Source of the DNA: Salirhabdus salicampi
Lineage (GTDB): Bacteria > Bacillota > Bacilli > Bacillales > Alkalibacillaceae
Direction: 5' to 3'
Length of the DNA stretch: 64,000 bases
Assembly: GCF_024259515.1 (NCBI RefSeq)
Contig: NZ_JANBWE010000002.1
Coordinates: 372,001-436,000, forward strand
Shown here: positions 7,868 to 18,162 of the stretch, in pieces
Layout: each line of letters starts with the position of its first letter
Position numbering within the stretch: the stretch's first letter is position 1
The notes under the pieces: model-generated
Databases searched by the model: none
Told to the model about the DNA's origin: nothing
The model's input: the letters and a program-made list of their open reading frames with translations, nothing else
Translations under genes and position numbers: made by a program

Positions 7868-8647
7868 TTGAAATTGACGCTTAAACAAACGTTCCAACAT
7901 GCTTGGCCATAATTGATAGAGGCGAGCTCCTACATCCATCCAACGGGGCATATTGATTTCGCGAATAGGATGATATAAAGCTCTCACGACCCGTTCTGCT
8001 ACTTTATCTGGATGTAACATAAATTTCTCTACAGAGCGTTCGTAATTTCCCGATGGATCAGCGGAAGAGAAAAAGTTCGTTTGTACAGGGCCCAAATTCA
8101 CAGCTGTCACAAAAACCCCGTCTTGTTCGGCCTCCAACCGTAACGCATTCGTAAATCCTAGTACAGCATGTTTAGATGCAGCATATCCTGCTGCCTTTGT
8201 CGTCGCAAGCTTTGCTGCTTGGGAGGCGATATTAACAATATGCCCTTCCCCTCTCTCTTGCATATGGGAAAGAAAAAAACGGGAGGATTGGATAAGGGCA
8301 AGGACGTTTACTTGAAACATACTGTCGTATTGCTCCATCGTCATATCCGTCACTCGTTCAAATAGACCGAAACCTGCATTGTTGATCACGACATGAATAT
8401 GTTCATGAACATCGACAATGCGATGAAGGGTCGCCTCCCACTGTATGCGGTTCCCTATATCACACCGATAAACGAACGCTTCTAGCCCATGTTGCGACTG
8501 AATTTCCTTCGCCATCGTTTGGAGCTTCTCTTCTGACCGGGCAACTAAAATCGGCGTCCCGCCTTGAGCAGCAACGTGTAACGCGATTCGCTCCCCGATA
8601 CCACTTGAAGCTCCAGTTATAACTACATTTTTCTTTTCCAAGTTCAT
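7859..8647 (-). CDS. yqjQ: Short-chain dehydrogenase/reductase YqjQ
   Basis: A 262-residue classical SDR oxidoreductase. The cofactor loop GASSGIGERIA lies near residue 12, NNAGFG near 89, and the catalytic set is Ser in NIASQAA plus the YAASKHA motif near 155. Substrate unknown. It lies 12 bases after yqjP on the same strand, so the two are probably one transcript, as in B. subtilis. Confidence 0.85.
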   Translation of the reverse strand: MNLEKKNVVITGASSGIGERIALHVAAQGGTPILVARSEEKLQTMAKEIQSQHGLEAFVYRCDIGNRIQWEATLHRIVDVHEHIHVVINNAGFGLFERVTDMTMEQYDSMFQVNVLALIQSSRFFLSHMQERGEGHIVNIASQAAKLATTKAAGYAASKHAVLGFTNALRLEAEQDGVFVTAVNLGPVQTNFFSSADPSGNYERSVEKFMLHPDKVAERVVRALYHPIREINMPRWMDVGARLYQLWPSMLERLFKRQFQQK

Positions 8648-8659
8648 CTGAAACCTTCC

Positions 8660-9619
8660 TTACGAAACAAAGTAGATGACAACTTCGTCCTCTGTCTTTG
8701 TATGTATTTTTCCTAATGATTGTAAATAATCTAACTGGCCAACCGTTTCCGACATTGTTAAACCAAATTGTGTCTCATACTGATCCGGGAAAAGCTTGCG
8801 ACATACTTCAAACGCTGTTAAAGGCTTTACTTGTAGCAGTTGATACACGCTTTCTGCTCTACCTTCCTGTTTTTGAAGCCGTTCCTGAATCAGTAAGTTT
8901 GGAAGGTCAAACTCAGGTCCATGTCCGGGATAAACAGATTGAATATCATATTGAGTAATCTTTTCCAACGATGATCGATATTGTAACAACGGTTTGGGCC
9001 GATCTTCCCCTTCCATCGGCGGCTCTAACAGGGGATTTGAAGAAATATGGTGAAGTAAAAGATCACCAGCGAAAAAACGACCGTTTTGTTCGTTATAAAA
9101 AGAAAGGTGACTTTGGGCATGTCCGGGTGTCTCAAGTACAATGAAATCTTCGTGCCCAGGTACACGGTCCCCTTCTCGTAAAACCGATGTCAATTCCCCT
9201 CTTCCCATATAGTATAACGTTGTTTTTAATGTTGATGTCATCGTTTGGTATTGCGCCGGCACACCGAGCTCCTTATACAATCCTTCAAAAAAATTGAGGT
9301 ATCGATCAAAAAAGGATTGATCTCGTGTGACCCAAGGTTGTAAATGTTCGTGACCGCAAATAGATTGTATCCGTTCCAGACGGGGAAAGAAACCGGCGTG
9401 ATCCGGGTGGTGGTGAGTTAAAATGACTTGTTCAATGTCATTCGGTGTATAACCGATCTGTTTTAATTGACCGACGAACACCTCCCATGCTTCATCTGTA
9501 TTAATTCCTGCATCCACAATACTTAATGTATCTCCTTTGAGTACATATACATGCACATCCCCTACTGGATACGGTGTTGGAACTGTAATCCGTTGAATCG
9601 ATTCTTTATCATATTTCAC
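8660..9619 (-). CDS. yqjP: Metallo-beta-lactamase fold hydrolase YqjP
   Basis: A 319-residue protein. The metal site HHHPDHAGF (HxHxDH, near 69-77), ETPGHAQSH, FAGDLLLHH and YPGHGPEF is complete. The C-terminal 80 residues look like a winged-helix domain (LTAFEVCRKLFP...), common in the LACTB2-like branch. Hydrolase activity on a thioester, lactone or nucleic acid is possible; substrate unknown. It forms a unit with yqjQ. Confidence 0.85.
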   Translation of the reverse strand: MKYDKESIQRITVPTPYPVGDVHVYVLKGDTLSIVDAGINTDEAWEVFVGQLKQIGYTPNDIEQVILTHHHPDHAGFFPRLERIQSICGHEHLQPWVTRDQSFFDRYLNFFEGLYKELGVPAQYQTMTSTLKTTLYYMGRGELTSVLREGDRVPGHEDFIVLETPGHAQSHLSFYNEQNGRFFAGDLLLHHISSNPLLEPPMEGEDRPKPLLQYRSSLEKITQYDIQSVYPGHGPEFDLPNLLIQERLQKQEGRAESVYQLLQVKPLTAFEVCRKLFPDQYETQFGLTMSETVGQLDYLQSLGKIHTKTEDEVVIYFVS

Positions 9620-9673
9620 AACATGTCATCCCCCAATAAAATGAATCGTCATTCATTTTATTGTACATTGTTT

Positions 9674-11308
9674 CTATTGATTTGTCAGTTTTTTGTTAAA
9701 AAAGACACGCACAGTATCTGTTAACATATTGGGCAATGTTTCAAACGTATATGGTAAATGAAGCCGCTCAGTCCATTGATGGGCGTTTTTCCCGTAAGGA
9801 CCAATATTTAAAACGGGCATCGACACAGATTTCATCGCTTTTTCATCTAATTGGTAGCCTTTTCCATGCAACGGCATATTGTCCTTTAAATGGGACAATG
9901 ACAAATTTGACCGTACTGGTCCGACAAAGCTTAAATCCGATAAGCCAGGGAAGTATTCGGCTGTTTTTAAGGTAACCCCATACTTCGAAGCGATTGCTTG
10001 TTGAATCGTCGTACATTGCTCCCGGTATCTTGTTAGACCAGTTGTCGACACTGCCGGATAAAAGGGCGGACTGTAAAATAAAATAATCATCGGCGCCAAG
10101 TCTTTGCATAAATACGCTAAATCTTGAACGAGTAACGTGGAGAAATCCCGATCCCCTTGCTCACGGTTTTCCATTAATAAACGTTGGCGTCTTAATACTT
10201 CCTCCTCGCCGTGTCGTTTTACGGCCTCTTCATATAGTTCGTTATAATTCCATATCGAAACGTTAACAGGAGAGGAATACGAAACTTGTGAGATTTGTTG
10301 GTAATATTCCCCTTTCTCACGATAATGGTGCTCGATTTTCTTCTTCGCCCGTTTTGCTCCTGCTAATAGTTTTTCGGTCAACTCTTCTATTGTTTGCTCC
10401 ATGAACAAAATATTGTACATCGATATGGCAGAAATCGGCGTTTGTACGGAATATTCATCCTTTAAATCCCGATTCATCAAACTGACTGGTGGTGGTGTCG
10501 TCTCTTTTCCTACCCGTTCGATAAATGACTCATGGAGTTCAATCTCTTGATTTACGTAACTACTCATGACATTCGCATTCACACCGGCAAAAGGCTCACC
10601 AGCATGGGTTTCCTTACCATAACAATAGAACCCGGGTAACACTTTCCCGATGGAACCCGTATACATATAGAAGTCCGTATCACCAGGATAATGACGAAAC
10701 ATCGGCTCTGCATTTAAACAAACTTCATAGGAAAGATTCTCTTCTTCCTTTAATTGTTGTAAACGAGGAAGGGCACCAATCATTCCTAACGAATTCGCCT
10801 CTTCATCAGGTACGACGAGCAATAATAGATTTCCTTGAAATTCGCCATTCATCGCTTTTTCAAGTAAGGAAAGGTGTAATGTTAAGCCTGCTTTCATATC
10901 CATCGTCCCTCTACCAAACAACCATTCACCAGTGGCGAGATCTTCTTTTGCATCCTGAGGAAGGAGATGATCGTACTGCCTTAATGTATTTGTAAGTGCC
11001 TTCGGATGAAAAGCGAGGTTTTTAAATGACCCGTAATCTTCTACATCGACAACATCGATGTGACTAACGAGGACAACTGTGTCTTTAACATTTGCATCGC
11101 TTTTCACGAGTGCCGTTAAATACTGCCTCCCGTCTTGTAATGGATTTAGCGAGACGTGTTGAGGATAGCTTTGAAAGTAAGGCTTGTCGGACAGTAGATA
11201 ATAAACATACTCCACAATAGCTATCTCTGCTTCGGAACCGGTAATACTCGGATACTCAACTAATGAACATAATAAATCAATCATTTCTTTTTTCGTTTGC
11301 CATGACAT
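9674..11308 (-). CDS. yqjN: M20-family peptidase/deacylase YqjN (RocB-like)
   Basis: A 544-residue protein of the M20 zinc hydrolase family. Metal ligands are seen in VSHIDVVD (HxD, near 89), GRGTMDMKAG (Asp near 131) and PDEEANSLG (Glu-Glu near 163). Length matches B. subtilis YqjN and RocB, which are much longer than standard M20 peptidases. A role in amino-acid or peptide degradation is inferred. Start ATG at 11308 with AAAGGGG about 10 bases upstream. Divergent from the glycerophosphodiesterase gene. Confidence 0.82.
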   Translation of the reverse strand: MSWQTKKEMIDLLCSLVEYPSITGSEAEIAIVEYVYYLLSDKPYFQSYPQHVSLNPLQDGRQYLTALVKSDANVKDTVVLVSHIDVVDVEDYGSFKNLAFHPKALTNTLRQYDHLLPQDAKEDLATGEWLFGRGTMDMKAGLTLHLSLLEKAMNGEFQGNLLLLVVPDEEANSLGMIGALPRLQQLKEEENLSYEVCLNAEPMFRHYPGDTDFYMYTGSIGKVLPGFYCYGKETHAGEPFAGVNANVMSSYVNQEIELHESFIERVGKETTPPPVSLMNRDLKDEYSVQTPISAISMYNILFMEQTIEELTEKLLAGAKRAKKKIEHHYREKGEYYQQISQVSYSSPVNVSIWNYNELYEEAVKRHGEEEVLRRQRLLMENREQGDRDFSTLLVQDLAYLCKDLAPMIILFYSPPFYPAVSTTGLTRYREQCTTIQQAIASKYGVTLKTAEYFPGLSDLSFVGPVRSNLSLSHLKDNMPLHGKGYQLDEKAMKSVSMPVLNIGPYGKNAHQWTERLHLPYTFETLPNMLTDTVRVFFNKKLTNQ

Positions 11309-11395
11309 CGGAATATAGCCCCTTTCTTAAAAGATTGACTTTTTTCTGCAAATCTACCACAATCATGAAAGATATAAATAAAGAGGTGTATCAAC

Positions 11396-12136
11396 GTGAA
11401 CACAAACATTTTTGCCCATCGTGGTGCGAGTGGATATGCGCCTGAAAATACAATGCCAGCGTTTCAACTAGCCTACGAACAGGGTGCAAACGGCATCGAA
11501 ACAGATGTACAACTCTCCAAAGACGGTGTACCTGTGTTAATCCATGATGAAACGTTAAAACGGACAACAAACGGTACTGGTTATGTAAAAGATTACACCG
11601 TGGAAGAATTGAAACAATTGGATGCTGGAAAATGGTTTTCGCCGAAATATGCTGGTATTACGATTGTAACATTAGAGCAATTCTTACAATGGGGAAAATC
11701 AAAAAATCTTTTATTTAATATTGAATTGAAAAATGACACGATTAATTATGAAAAATTAGAGCAAACGGTTTATGACGCTGTCTTGAAATACAACCTATTA
11801 GATCAAACGATTTTTTCCACGTTTAATGCCAAAAGTGTAGAACGAATGAACCAGATTGATCCACATGCTGAAGTTGCCTTTTTAACTTCGTCCAACAAAC
11901 GCCATTTATTAAAAGATGTGATTAATATGGGGGGAAATGCACTACACATTCATTACCGATTATTAACGGAACGACTCGTAAAGAAGTGTAAAGACCTACA
12001 CATTCCGCTCCGTGTATATACAATCAATCGCCCACAACAGATGAAGCGATGTTATAAGCTTCAATGTGACGGAATCTTTACCGATTACCCTGACATCGCC
12101 TTAACAGAACGGAAAGCCTTTCAATCGAATGAATAA
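11396..12136 (+). CDS. Glycerophosphodiester phosphodiesterase
   Basis: A 246-residue GDPD-family TIM barrel that hydrolyses glycerophosphodiesters to glycerol 3-phosphate and an alcohol. It shows AHRGASGYAPENT (catalytic His, near 7-19), GIETDVQLSKDGVPVLIHDET (metal-binding Glu/Asp and second catalytic His, near 33-53) and FNIELK (Glu near 105). The small size and lack of a signal peptide suggest a cytoplasmic YqiK/UgpQ-type enzyme. Start is GTG with AGAGGTG 7 bases before it. Confidence 0.87.
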   Translation: MNTNIFAHRGASGYAPENTMPAFQLAYEQGANGIETDVQLSKDGVPVLIHDETLKRTTNGTGYVKDYTVEELKQLDAGKWFSPKYAGITIVTLEQFLQWGKSKNLLFNIELKNDTINYEKLEQTVYDAVLKYNLLDQTIFSTFNAKSVERMNQIDPHAEVAFLTSSNKRHLLKDVINMGGNALHIHYRLLTERLVKKCKDLHIPLRVYTINRPQQMKRCYKLQCDGIFTDYPDIALTERKAFQSNE

Positions 12137-12210
12137 AGGTTGTCAGTTTGTTCCGTTGCCATAATATGCTATGTTATGTATGGAAAAAATAATGCCGGAA
12201 AAGGAGATGA

Positions 12211-13242
12211 GTGAAATTGAGTCAATATACGAAGCTATTTTCACCATTTACAATCAAAAATGTTTCAATAAAAAACCGAATTGTCATGTCTCCAATGTGT
12301 ATGTATTCAGCGGAAACAGAGGATGGCCATGCTCAGCCGTTCCATTTTACCCACTATGAAAGCCGAGCAGCTGGACAAGCTGGAATGGTCATGATTGAAG
12401 CAACGGCTGTACGCCCTGAAGGACGTATTTCACCACGAGATTTGGGCATATGGGATGATGCTCATATCGAAGGATTAAAAGAAATCAATACAGGCATACA
12501 TCGGCACGGTGCTGTAAGTGCAATTCAGCTTGCTCATGCCGGACGAAAGGCAAACTTAACCGAACCAACTTATGCACCTAGTAGTTTACCATTTAATGAA
12601 CAATTCCCTACTCCTAATGAAATGGATGAAGGGAAGATTTCAGAAACGGTTCAAGCGTTTCAATTCGGTGCAAAGCGCGCGAAGCAAGCTAACTTTGATG
12701 TTATCGAAATTCACGCTGCCCACGGTTACTTAATTAATCAATTTTTATCCCCGTTAACGAATAAGCGAACAGATCAATATGGAGGTACAAAAGAAAACCG
12801 TTATCGATTCCTTTCTGAAGTTATTGATGGTGTGAAACAAGTATGGGACGGGCCCCTCTTTGTTCGTATTTCTGCCAATGAATATCACCCAGATGGAAAT
12901 AAGATCGACGACTTTTTTTATTTCGCACAACAAATGAAACAACAAGGCGTCGATCTGATTGATTGTAGTTCAGGTGGGGTCGTGCCAGCAGCTATCAAAA
13001 CGTATCCCGGGTATCAAGTGACATTCGCAGAACGAATTAAACATAGTGCTAATATTCATACAGGTGCGGTTGGATTGATTACAAGTGGACTGCAAGCAGA
13101 GGAGATTTTACAAAATGATCGTGCAGACTTAATCTTTGTTGCCCGTGCTTTTTTACGTAACCCGTATTGGCCTAAGCAGGCGGCTGATGAGTTAGGTACT
13201 ATCATAGAAGGGCCAAAACAATATAAACGTGGTTGGATGTAA
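12211..13242 (+). CDS. yqjM: NADPH dehydrogenase YqjM (old yellow enzyme)
   Basis: A 343-residue FMN-dependent ene-reductase. Key residues seen are SPMCMYS (redox-tuning Cys and Tyr, near 28-34), [22 protein letters not shown] (two substrate-binding His) and [17 protein letters not shown] (FMN phosphate site). B. subtilis YqjM has 338 residues. The chosen start is GTG at 12211 with AAGGAG only 4 bases upstream; a TTG at 12217 at better spacing is an alternative. It follows the family order yqjN-yqjM-rnz. Confidence 0.9.
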   Translation: MKLSQYTKLFSPFTIKNVSIKNRIVMSPMCMYSAETEDGHAQPFHFTHYESRAAGQAGMVMIEATAVRPEGRISPRDLGIWDDAHIEGLKEINTGIHRHGAVSAIQLAHAGRKANLTEPTYAPSSLPFNEQFPTPNEMDEGKISETVQAFQFGAKRAKQANFDVIEIHAAHGYLINQFLSPLTNKRTDQYGGTKENRYRFLSEVIDGVKQVWDGPLFVRISANEYHPDGNKIDDFFYFAQQMKQQGVDLIDCSSGGVVPAAIKTYPGYQVTFAERIKHSANIHTGAVGLITSGLQAEEILQNDRADLIFVARAFLRNPYWPKQAADELGTIIEGPKQYKRGWM

Positions 13243-13277
13243 AAAATACTATTAACCTCGTGATAGGAGGTGCTGTT

Positions 13278-14192
13278 ATGAAATTACATTTTTTCGGAAC
13301 GGGGGCAGGTGTCCCTTCCAAAAAGCGCAATGTTTCCTCATTCGCATTACAGTTATTGCAATACGACGGAAGCGTTTGGTTGTTTGATTGTGGAGAAGCA
13401 ACCCAACATCAAATTTTACATACCCATATCAAGCCAAGAAAGATTGAAAAGATTTTTATTACCCATTTACACGGCGACCACATTTATGGCTTACCCGGGT
13501 TATTAAGTAGTCGCTCCTTTCAAGAGGGACGCACCCCTGTTCAATTGTATGGACCAAAAGGGATAAAGGAATACATTGACGTGTCATTGCAAGTGAGCCA
13601 AACACGATTAGCGTATCCTCTCGAAATAATCGAATTAAAAGAGGGAATCTTATTGGAAAACGACCATTTTACGGTTACGGCAAAACTGCTGGCTCATGGC
13701 GTCCCATCTTATGGTTTTCTCATTGAGGAGAAGCCGACGATTGGAGAACTCCTTCCCAAAAAGCTACAAGCGGCTGGAATTGCACCAGGTCCTATATATA
13801 AGAAGATAAAAGAAAATGAAAAAACAACGTTGCCAGATGGTCGTCTCGTAAAACGGGCGGACTTTATCGGACCATCGAAACGAGGAAAGCGGATCGCGAT
13901 TTTCGGAGATACTCGTTACATACGAGAGCATGCTGAATTTGCGAAGAATGCTGACGTCATTGTCCACGAAGCAACCTTCGCACCTGGAGAAGGTGAAATG
14001 GCATATGAATATTTTCATTCAACCGCCAGCGACGCGGCCAATCTTGCCAAAGATGCAAAGGCAAAGCATTTAATCCTTACCCATATTTCTTCACGCTATC
14101 AGGATGAACAAACGAAAGACATATTAGAAAAGACAAAAAAAATATTCTCACAAACAACCATTGTTAATGACTTAGATGAGATTGATATTTGA
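13278..14192 (+). CDS. rnz: Ribonuclease Z
   Basis: A 304-residue tRNA 3' endonuclease of the metallo-beta-lactamase fold that matures tRNA 3' ends. THLHGDHIYGLPGLL carries the HxHxDH zinc site near 62-75, with later ligands in the IFGDTRY and HEATF motifs and the final LTHISSRY. The start at 13278 has GGAGGTG 5 bases upstream and gives MKLHFFGTGAG, the classic RNase Z opening; the frame extends 15 codons upstream into yqjM. It overlaps aldehyde dehydrogenase leader sequence but not its chosen start. Confidence 0.92.
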   Translation: MKLHFFGTGAGVPSKKRNVSSFALQLLQYDGSVWLFDCGEATQHQILHTHIKPRKIEKIFITHLHGDHIYGLPGLLSSRSFQEGRTPVQLYGPKGIKEYIDVSLQVSQTRLAYPLEIIELKEGILLENDHFTVTAKLLAHGVPSYGFLIEEKPTIGELLPKKLQAAGIAPGPIYKKIKENEKTTLPDGRLVKRADFIGPSKRGKRIAIFGDTRYIREHAEFAKNADVIVHEATFAPGEGEMAYEYFHSTASDAANLAKDAKAKHLILTHISSRYQDEQTKDILEKTKKIFSQTTIVNDLDEIDI

Positions 14193-14212
14193 GAAGACGG
14201 GGGTGGCCACCG

Positions 14213-15583
14213 ATGAACATAGACCAAATCATCGAACAACAACGAACGATGTTTTCTGAAGGGAAGACATTAACGTATACCATTCGGAAGCATCAGCTGC
14301 AAAAACTAAAACAGATGATTGTTCGCAATGAAAAACAAATCATTCATGCTTTGAAAACAGATTTGAATAAGTCTGAATATGAAGCATTTATGACAGAAAT
14401 CACCTTTTTATATGCAGAAATTAATGAAGCCCTAAAATTATTATGGGATTGGATGACACCTGAGAAGAGAAAAACCCCCCTATTACACCAAGGTGCAAAA
14501 AGTTTTATTTATAAGGAACCATATGGTGTTACGTTAATTATCGGACCGTGGAATTATCCTTTTCACTTAATGATAGCCCCGCTAATTGGCGCCATTGCAG
14601 CAGGCAATACAGCCGTATTGAAACCGTCAGAATATACACCTGCTGTGTCCAAGTTACTCGCGAACATGATTCATGACACGTTTGATCAAAACTACATTAC
14701 CGTCATTGAAGGAGATGAAAAGGTGAGTCAAGCTCTACTAGAGCAAAAGTTTGATTACATCTTTTTCACAGGAAGCAAAGCCGTGGGGAAAGTTGTTATG
14801 GAAAAGGCGAGCCGCCATTTAACCCCTGTCACCCTCGAACTAGGCGGTAAAAGCCCTTGTATCGTTGATAAAGATGCACGTCTTGACATGGCAGCGAAGC
14901 GTGTCGCTTGGGGTAAATTTATAAACGCCGGCCAAACTTGCGTATCACCTGACTACTTGCTCGTCCACGAACAGGTGAAAGAACCATTTTTAGCCAAATT
15001 AGAACAAGCAACGAAGACGTTGTTTAGCTCGAAGCCATTACAAAATGATCAATATACGAAGATTGTCAACGAGCGTCATTTCAAACGATTATCGGCATTT
15101 TTGCAGGATGGACACATTCGCTTTGGTGGAAAAACAGATGAGCTCCATCACTCCATAGAACCGACCGTATTAGAAGACATTACATGGGATGATCCGGTCA
15201 TGCAGGATGAAATTTTCGGACCCATTTTACCAGTGCGTACTTTTCGTCATCTCACAGATGTCAAAGGGGAAATTGATAAAGCACCAAAGCCACTTGCATT
15301 ATATTACTTTTCTGAGAGTGGAAAAAAACAAGAATGGATTGCGAAAAACATCTCTTACGGCGGTGGGTGCATGAATGACGTTGTCATGCACTTAGCAAAT
15401 CCGTATTTACCCTTTGGCGGTGTAGGCCCTAGTGGTATGGGAAGCTATCACGGAAAAACAAGCTTTGATACCTTTTCCCATCAAAAAAGCATCTTAAAAC
15501 AGACGACAAAGATTGATTTAGCTTTCCGCTATCCAAATTCAAAGTTAAGTTTGAAAATGATCAAAAAAATGTTTAAAAAATAA
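14213..15583 (+). CDS. Aldehyde dehydrogenase (YwdH-like)
   Basis: A 456-residue NAD(P)-dependent aldehyde dehydrogenase of the short class-3 type. Seen: GPWNYPF (near 105), LELGGKSPC (catalytic Glu near 205) and NAGQTCVSPDYLL (catalytic Cys near 240), then PFGGVGPSGMG near 400. The C-terminus is basic and amphipathic (LSLKMIKKMFKK), which in this class can associate with membranes. Start 14213 has GGGGGTGG 6 bases upstream. It probably oxidises fatty or aromatic aldehydes; substrate not determined. Confidence 0.87.
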   Translation: MNIDQIIEQQRTMFSEGKTLTYTIRKHQLQKLKQMIVRNEKQIIHALKTDLNKSEYEAFMTEITFLYAEINEALKLLWDWMTPEKRKTPLLHQGAKSFIYKEPYGVTLIIGPWNYPFHLMIAPLIGAIAAGNTAVLKPSEYTPAVSKLLANMIHDTFDQNYITVIEGDEKVSQALLEQKFDYIFFTGSKAVGKVVMEKASRHLTPVTLELGGKSPCIVDKDARLDMAAKRVAWGKFINAGQTCVSPDYLLVHEQVKEPFLAKLEQATKTLFSSKPLQNDQYTKIVNERHFKRLSAFLQDGHIRFGGKTDELHHSIEPTVLEDITWDDPVMQDEIFGPILPVRTFRHLTDVKGEIDKAPKPLALYYFSESGKKQEWIAKNISYGGGCMNDVVMHLANPYLPFGGVGPSGMGSYHGKTSFDTFSHQKSILKQTTKIDLAFRYPNSKLSLKMIKKMFKK

Positions 15584-15620
15584 CAGTTTGGGGTTATCTC
15601 GAACCCCAAGCTGTTTTTAT
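15575..15620. terminator. Bidirectional terminator between aldehyde dehydrogenase and dinB
   Basis: A 14-base-pair stem with one G-T pair (15582-15595 with 15602-15615), 6-base loop and flanking A/T runs, placed between two converging genes. Confidence 0.88.
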
Positions 15621-16867
15621 GTTTTAAAGTCATCCAAGAAATCTTTTTGAAAACTCGTCGATACAGAATGGGAATCACGAGCAGGTGCTACGTCCTTTTT
15701 AAACACGCCCTCCCCGTATTTTTCTGCTAAATAGTCCACGGCTTCATATAACTTCTCTTTTTTCGCTTCTTTTTCAAACGTGAACAAGTCTAATTGTTTC
15801 GCCACTTCATCCTTATCGACTAAATCTTGGGCCGTGACCCCTAACAGTCGTATCGGTTCCCCGTTCCAATTGTCTAATAAAAGCGTATATGCACGTTCAG
15901 AAATATCGTCAACGGTTTCAAGGAAATCGTGAACATGTTTACTCCTCGTGATCGTCTTGCGATTGTGATAGCGGATCATTACTTGTATCGTCTCGGCGAG
16001 GACTTTCTTTCGTTTCATCCGCTCCACTACTTTTTGTGACAGTTGTCGGATGACTTTACGGATTTCCATTTCATCTGTCGTATCATAGGGAAGTGTTTTG
16101 GAATTGCCGATACTTTTAAACTCGCTTACTGCATCAGGGTCCACTGGACGTGGATCATAGCCATTAGCTCGATTTTTTAAATGTTCCCCATTAATCCCAA
16201 GTAAACTTTTTAGATGGTAAGCGTCTGCTTTCGCTAAATCTCCGATTGTTTCAATCTCAATGTTTTTCAGCTTTTCGGCTGTTTTACTACCAACACCATA
16301 CATCTCTTCAATCGGTAACGGCCATAGTTTTTCTTGTAGCTCTCGTTTCCGTAATACAGTAATACCCATAGGTTTTTTCATATCTGACGCCATTTTCGCC
16401 AAAAATTTATTTGGAGCTATGCCAATGCTGCATGGTAAATCGAGTTCATCGAATATCCGTTCTTGGATATTTTGGGCGATCTCTAACGGTGTTCCTAAAT
16501 GGGCACATTCCGTAACATCCATGTAGCCTTCATCGATGGAAACCGGTTGAACAACTGGAGTCACATCCGATAAGATTTGGAAAATATGTCGAGATGCTTC
16601 ACGATACCGATCGAAATTCGGACGCATCACAACGAGGTTTGGGCATAGCTTTTTCGCTTGCCATAACGGCATTGTCGTTTTCACACCTTTTGCCCTTGCT
16701 TCGTAGCTGCTCGTAACGATAATCCCTTTCCGCTCTTCTGGGTTTCCGGCAATCGCAACGGGTTTTCCCTTTAAGTTTGGATTGTACGCCATCTCTACGG
16801 AAGCATAAAAACTATTCATATCGACATGAAAAATGATATTTCCCTTCGTCGGAAAACGTTTCGTCAT
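15617..16867 (-). CDS. dinB: DNA polymerase IV (DinB, Pol Y1/YqjH)
   Basis: A 416-residue Y-family polymerase. Palm motifs are DMNSFYASVE (near 16-25) and SIDEGYMD (near 110); steric-gate and little-finger regions follow. KQLDLF near 360 is a beta-clamp binding motif. The frame starts 7 codons further upstream, but ATG at 16867 (MTKRFPTKGNIIF) is preceded by GGGTGG at 4 bases and fits the family better. No LexA box was seen upstream, unlike the polymerase at 6005. B. subtilis has the same two paralogues, in the same neighbourhood. Confidence 0.88.
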   Translation of the reverse strand: MTKRFPTKGNIIFHVDMNSFYASVEMAYNPNLKGKPVAIAGNPEERKGIIVTSSYEARAKGVKTTMPLWQAKKLCPNLVVMRPNFDRYREASRHIFQILSDVTPVVQPVSIDEGYMDVTECAHLGTPLEIAQNIQERIFDELDLPCSIGIAPNKFLAKMASDMKKPMGITVLRKRELQEKLWPLPIEEMYGVGSKTAEKLKNIEIETIGDLAKADAYHLKSLLGINGEHLKNRANGYDPRPVDPDAVSEFKSIGNSKTLPYDTTDEMEIRKVIRQLSQKVVERMKRKKVLAETIQVMIRYHNRKTITRSKHVHDFLETVDDISERAYTLLLDNWNGEPIRLLGVTAQDLVDKDEVAKQLDLFTFEKEAKKEKLYEAVDYLAEKYGEGVFKKDVAPARDSHSVSTSFQKDFLDDFKT

Positions 16868-16929
16868 TGTACCACCCGTTTCAATCATCCAACATTATTC
16901 CCTTTATTTTACCATAAAGGACTTGTGAA

Positions 16930-16958
16930 AAAGAAAAAGTAGACCTTCAAGGTCTACT
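16930..16958 (-). terminator. Terminator of yqjE
   Basis: Minus-strand 8-base-pair perfect stem (two further A-T pairs possible) followed by TTTTTCTTTTT, immediately after the yqjE stop. Confidence 0.8.
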
Positions 16959-16964
16959 CCTTAC

Positions 16965-18089
16965 TTACTGTGCTGCTTCTTCTGTAATCGCAACAATTAA
17001 TTCTGCCATTTTCACAAGCTCTTCAATTGGCATTTTTTCGTTTGTTGTGTGAATTTCTTCATACCCTACCGCTAAGTTCACGGTTGGGATTCCAAAGCCA
17101 GCAATGATGTTCGCATCACTTCCACCACCACTTTTACGCAATTTACTTTCTCTACCGATTTTTGCAGCCGCTTTTTTCGCTATTTCTACAACTTCATCAC
17201 CATCTGCGTGCTTAAAGCCTGGATACATCACTTCAACATCAAAGTCTACACTGCCTCCCATTTGTTCTGCCGTTTCTTCAAATGCTTTTCGCATTTTCTC
17301 CACTTGTGCTTCCATTTTTTTCGGCACTAATGAGCGAACCTCTGCTAATATATCAACACGATCTGTCACAATGTTTGTAGCTTTGCCACCTTCGAAACGA
17401 CCAATATTTGCTGTTGTCTCTTCATCAATTCGACCTAATGGCATTTTAGCAATCGACTTAGCAGCTAATGTAATAGCAGATACTCCTTTTTCCGGAGCAA
17501 CACCGGCATGGGCAGTTTTGCCGTTAACGGCTGCCTTAATTTTCACTTGTGTTGGAGCAGCAACGACAATTTCGCCAACTTTCCCATCACTGTCAATCGC
17601 ATAGCCGTACTTTGCTTTAAGAAGGGAAGAATCTAACGCTTTCGCCCCAACTAGACCTGATTCTTCCCCAACCGTAATCACAAATTGAATATCACCATGT
17701 TGAATGTTGTTCTCTTTGATTTGGCGTATCGCTTCGATCATTGCGGCTATACCTGCTTTATCATCTGCCCCTAAAATCGTTGTCCCGTCTGTCACGACGT
17801 AACCATCTTTAATCGATGGCTTTACACCATTACCAGGAACGACCGTATCCATATGGGATGTAAAATAAATCGTATCAGCATTTTCGTTTGTACCTTTCAA
17901 GGTACATACTAAGTTATTCGCACCAAAGCCTGTTTTCGCTTTCGCATCATCTTCCTGGACCTCTAGTCCTAACTCAGTAAACTTCTTTTTTAATACTTCT
18001 GCAATTTGCCCTTCGTTCTTCGTTTCAGAATCTACTTGAACAAGTTCTAGTAGTTCGTTAACAACTCTTTCTTCATTAATGACTGGCAT
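16965..18089 (-). CDS. yqjE: M20 peptidase YqjE (PepT-like)
   Basis: A 374-residue zinc aminopeptidase of the tripeptidase T type. Metal ligands are in FTSHMDTVVPG (HxD near 82), GADDKAGIAA (near 110) and GEESGLVGA (catalytic Glu near 145). The dimerisation lid domain follows and the C-terminal ligand is HTTNE. The frame begins 21 codons upstream, but AAGGAGG lies 7 bases before the ATG at 18089. It is 73 bases downstream of the carboxyltransferase gene on the same strand, and the shared transcript would end at the hairpin after it. Confidence 0.87.
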   Translation of the reverse strand: MPVINEERVVNELLELVQVDSETKNEGQIAEVLKKKFTELGLEVQEDDAKAKTGFGANNLVCTLKGTNENADTIYFTSHMDTVVPGNGVKPSIKDGYVVTDGTTILGADDKAGIAAMIEAIRQIKENNIQHGDIQFVITVGEESGLVGAKALDSSLLKAKYGYAIDSDGKVGEIVVAAPTQVKIKAAVNGKTAHAGVAPEKGVSAITLAAKSIAKMPLGRIDEETTANIGRFEGGKATNIVTDRVDILAEVRSLVPKKMEAQVEKMRKAFEETAEQMGGSVDFDVEVMYPGFKHADGDEVVEIAKKAAAKIGRESKLRKSGGGSDANIIAGFGIPTVNLAVGYEEIHTTNEKMPIEELVKMAELIVAITEEAAQ

Positions 18090-18162
18090 TTTGGTTCCTC
18101 CTTTTATGTAACGCTCTATTAGTAAAGTAGCGAAAGGAATCGGTCCTGTCAATTGTATGGAA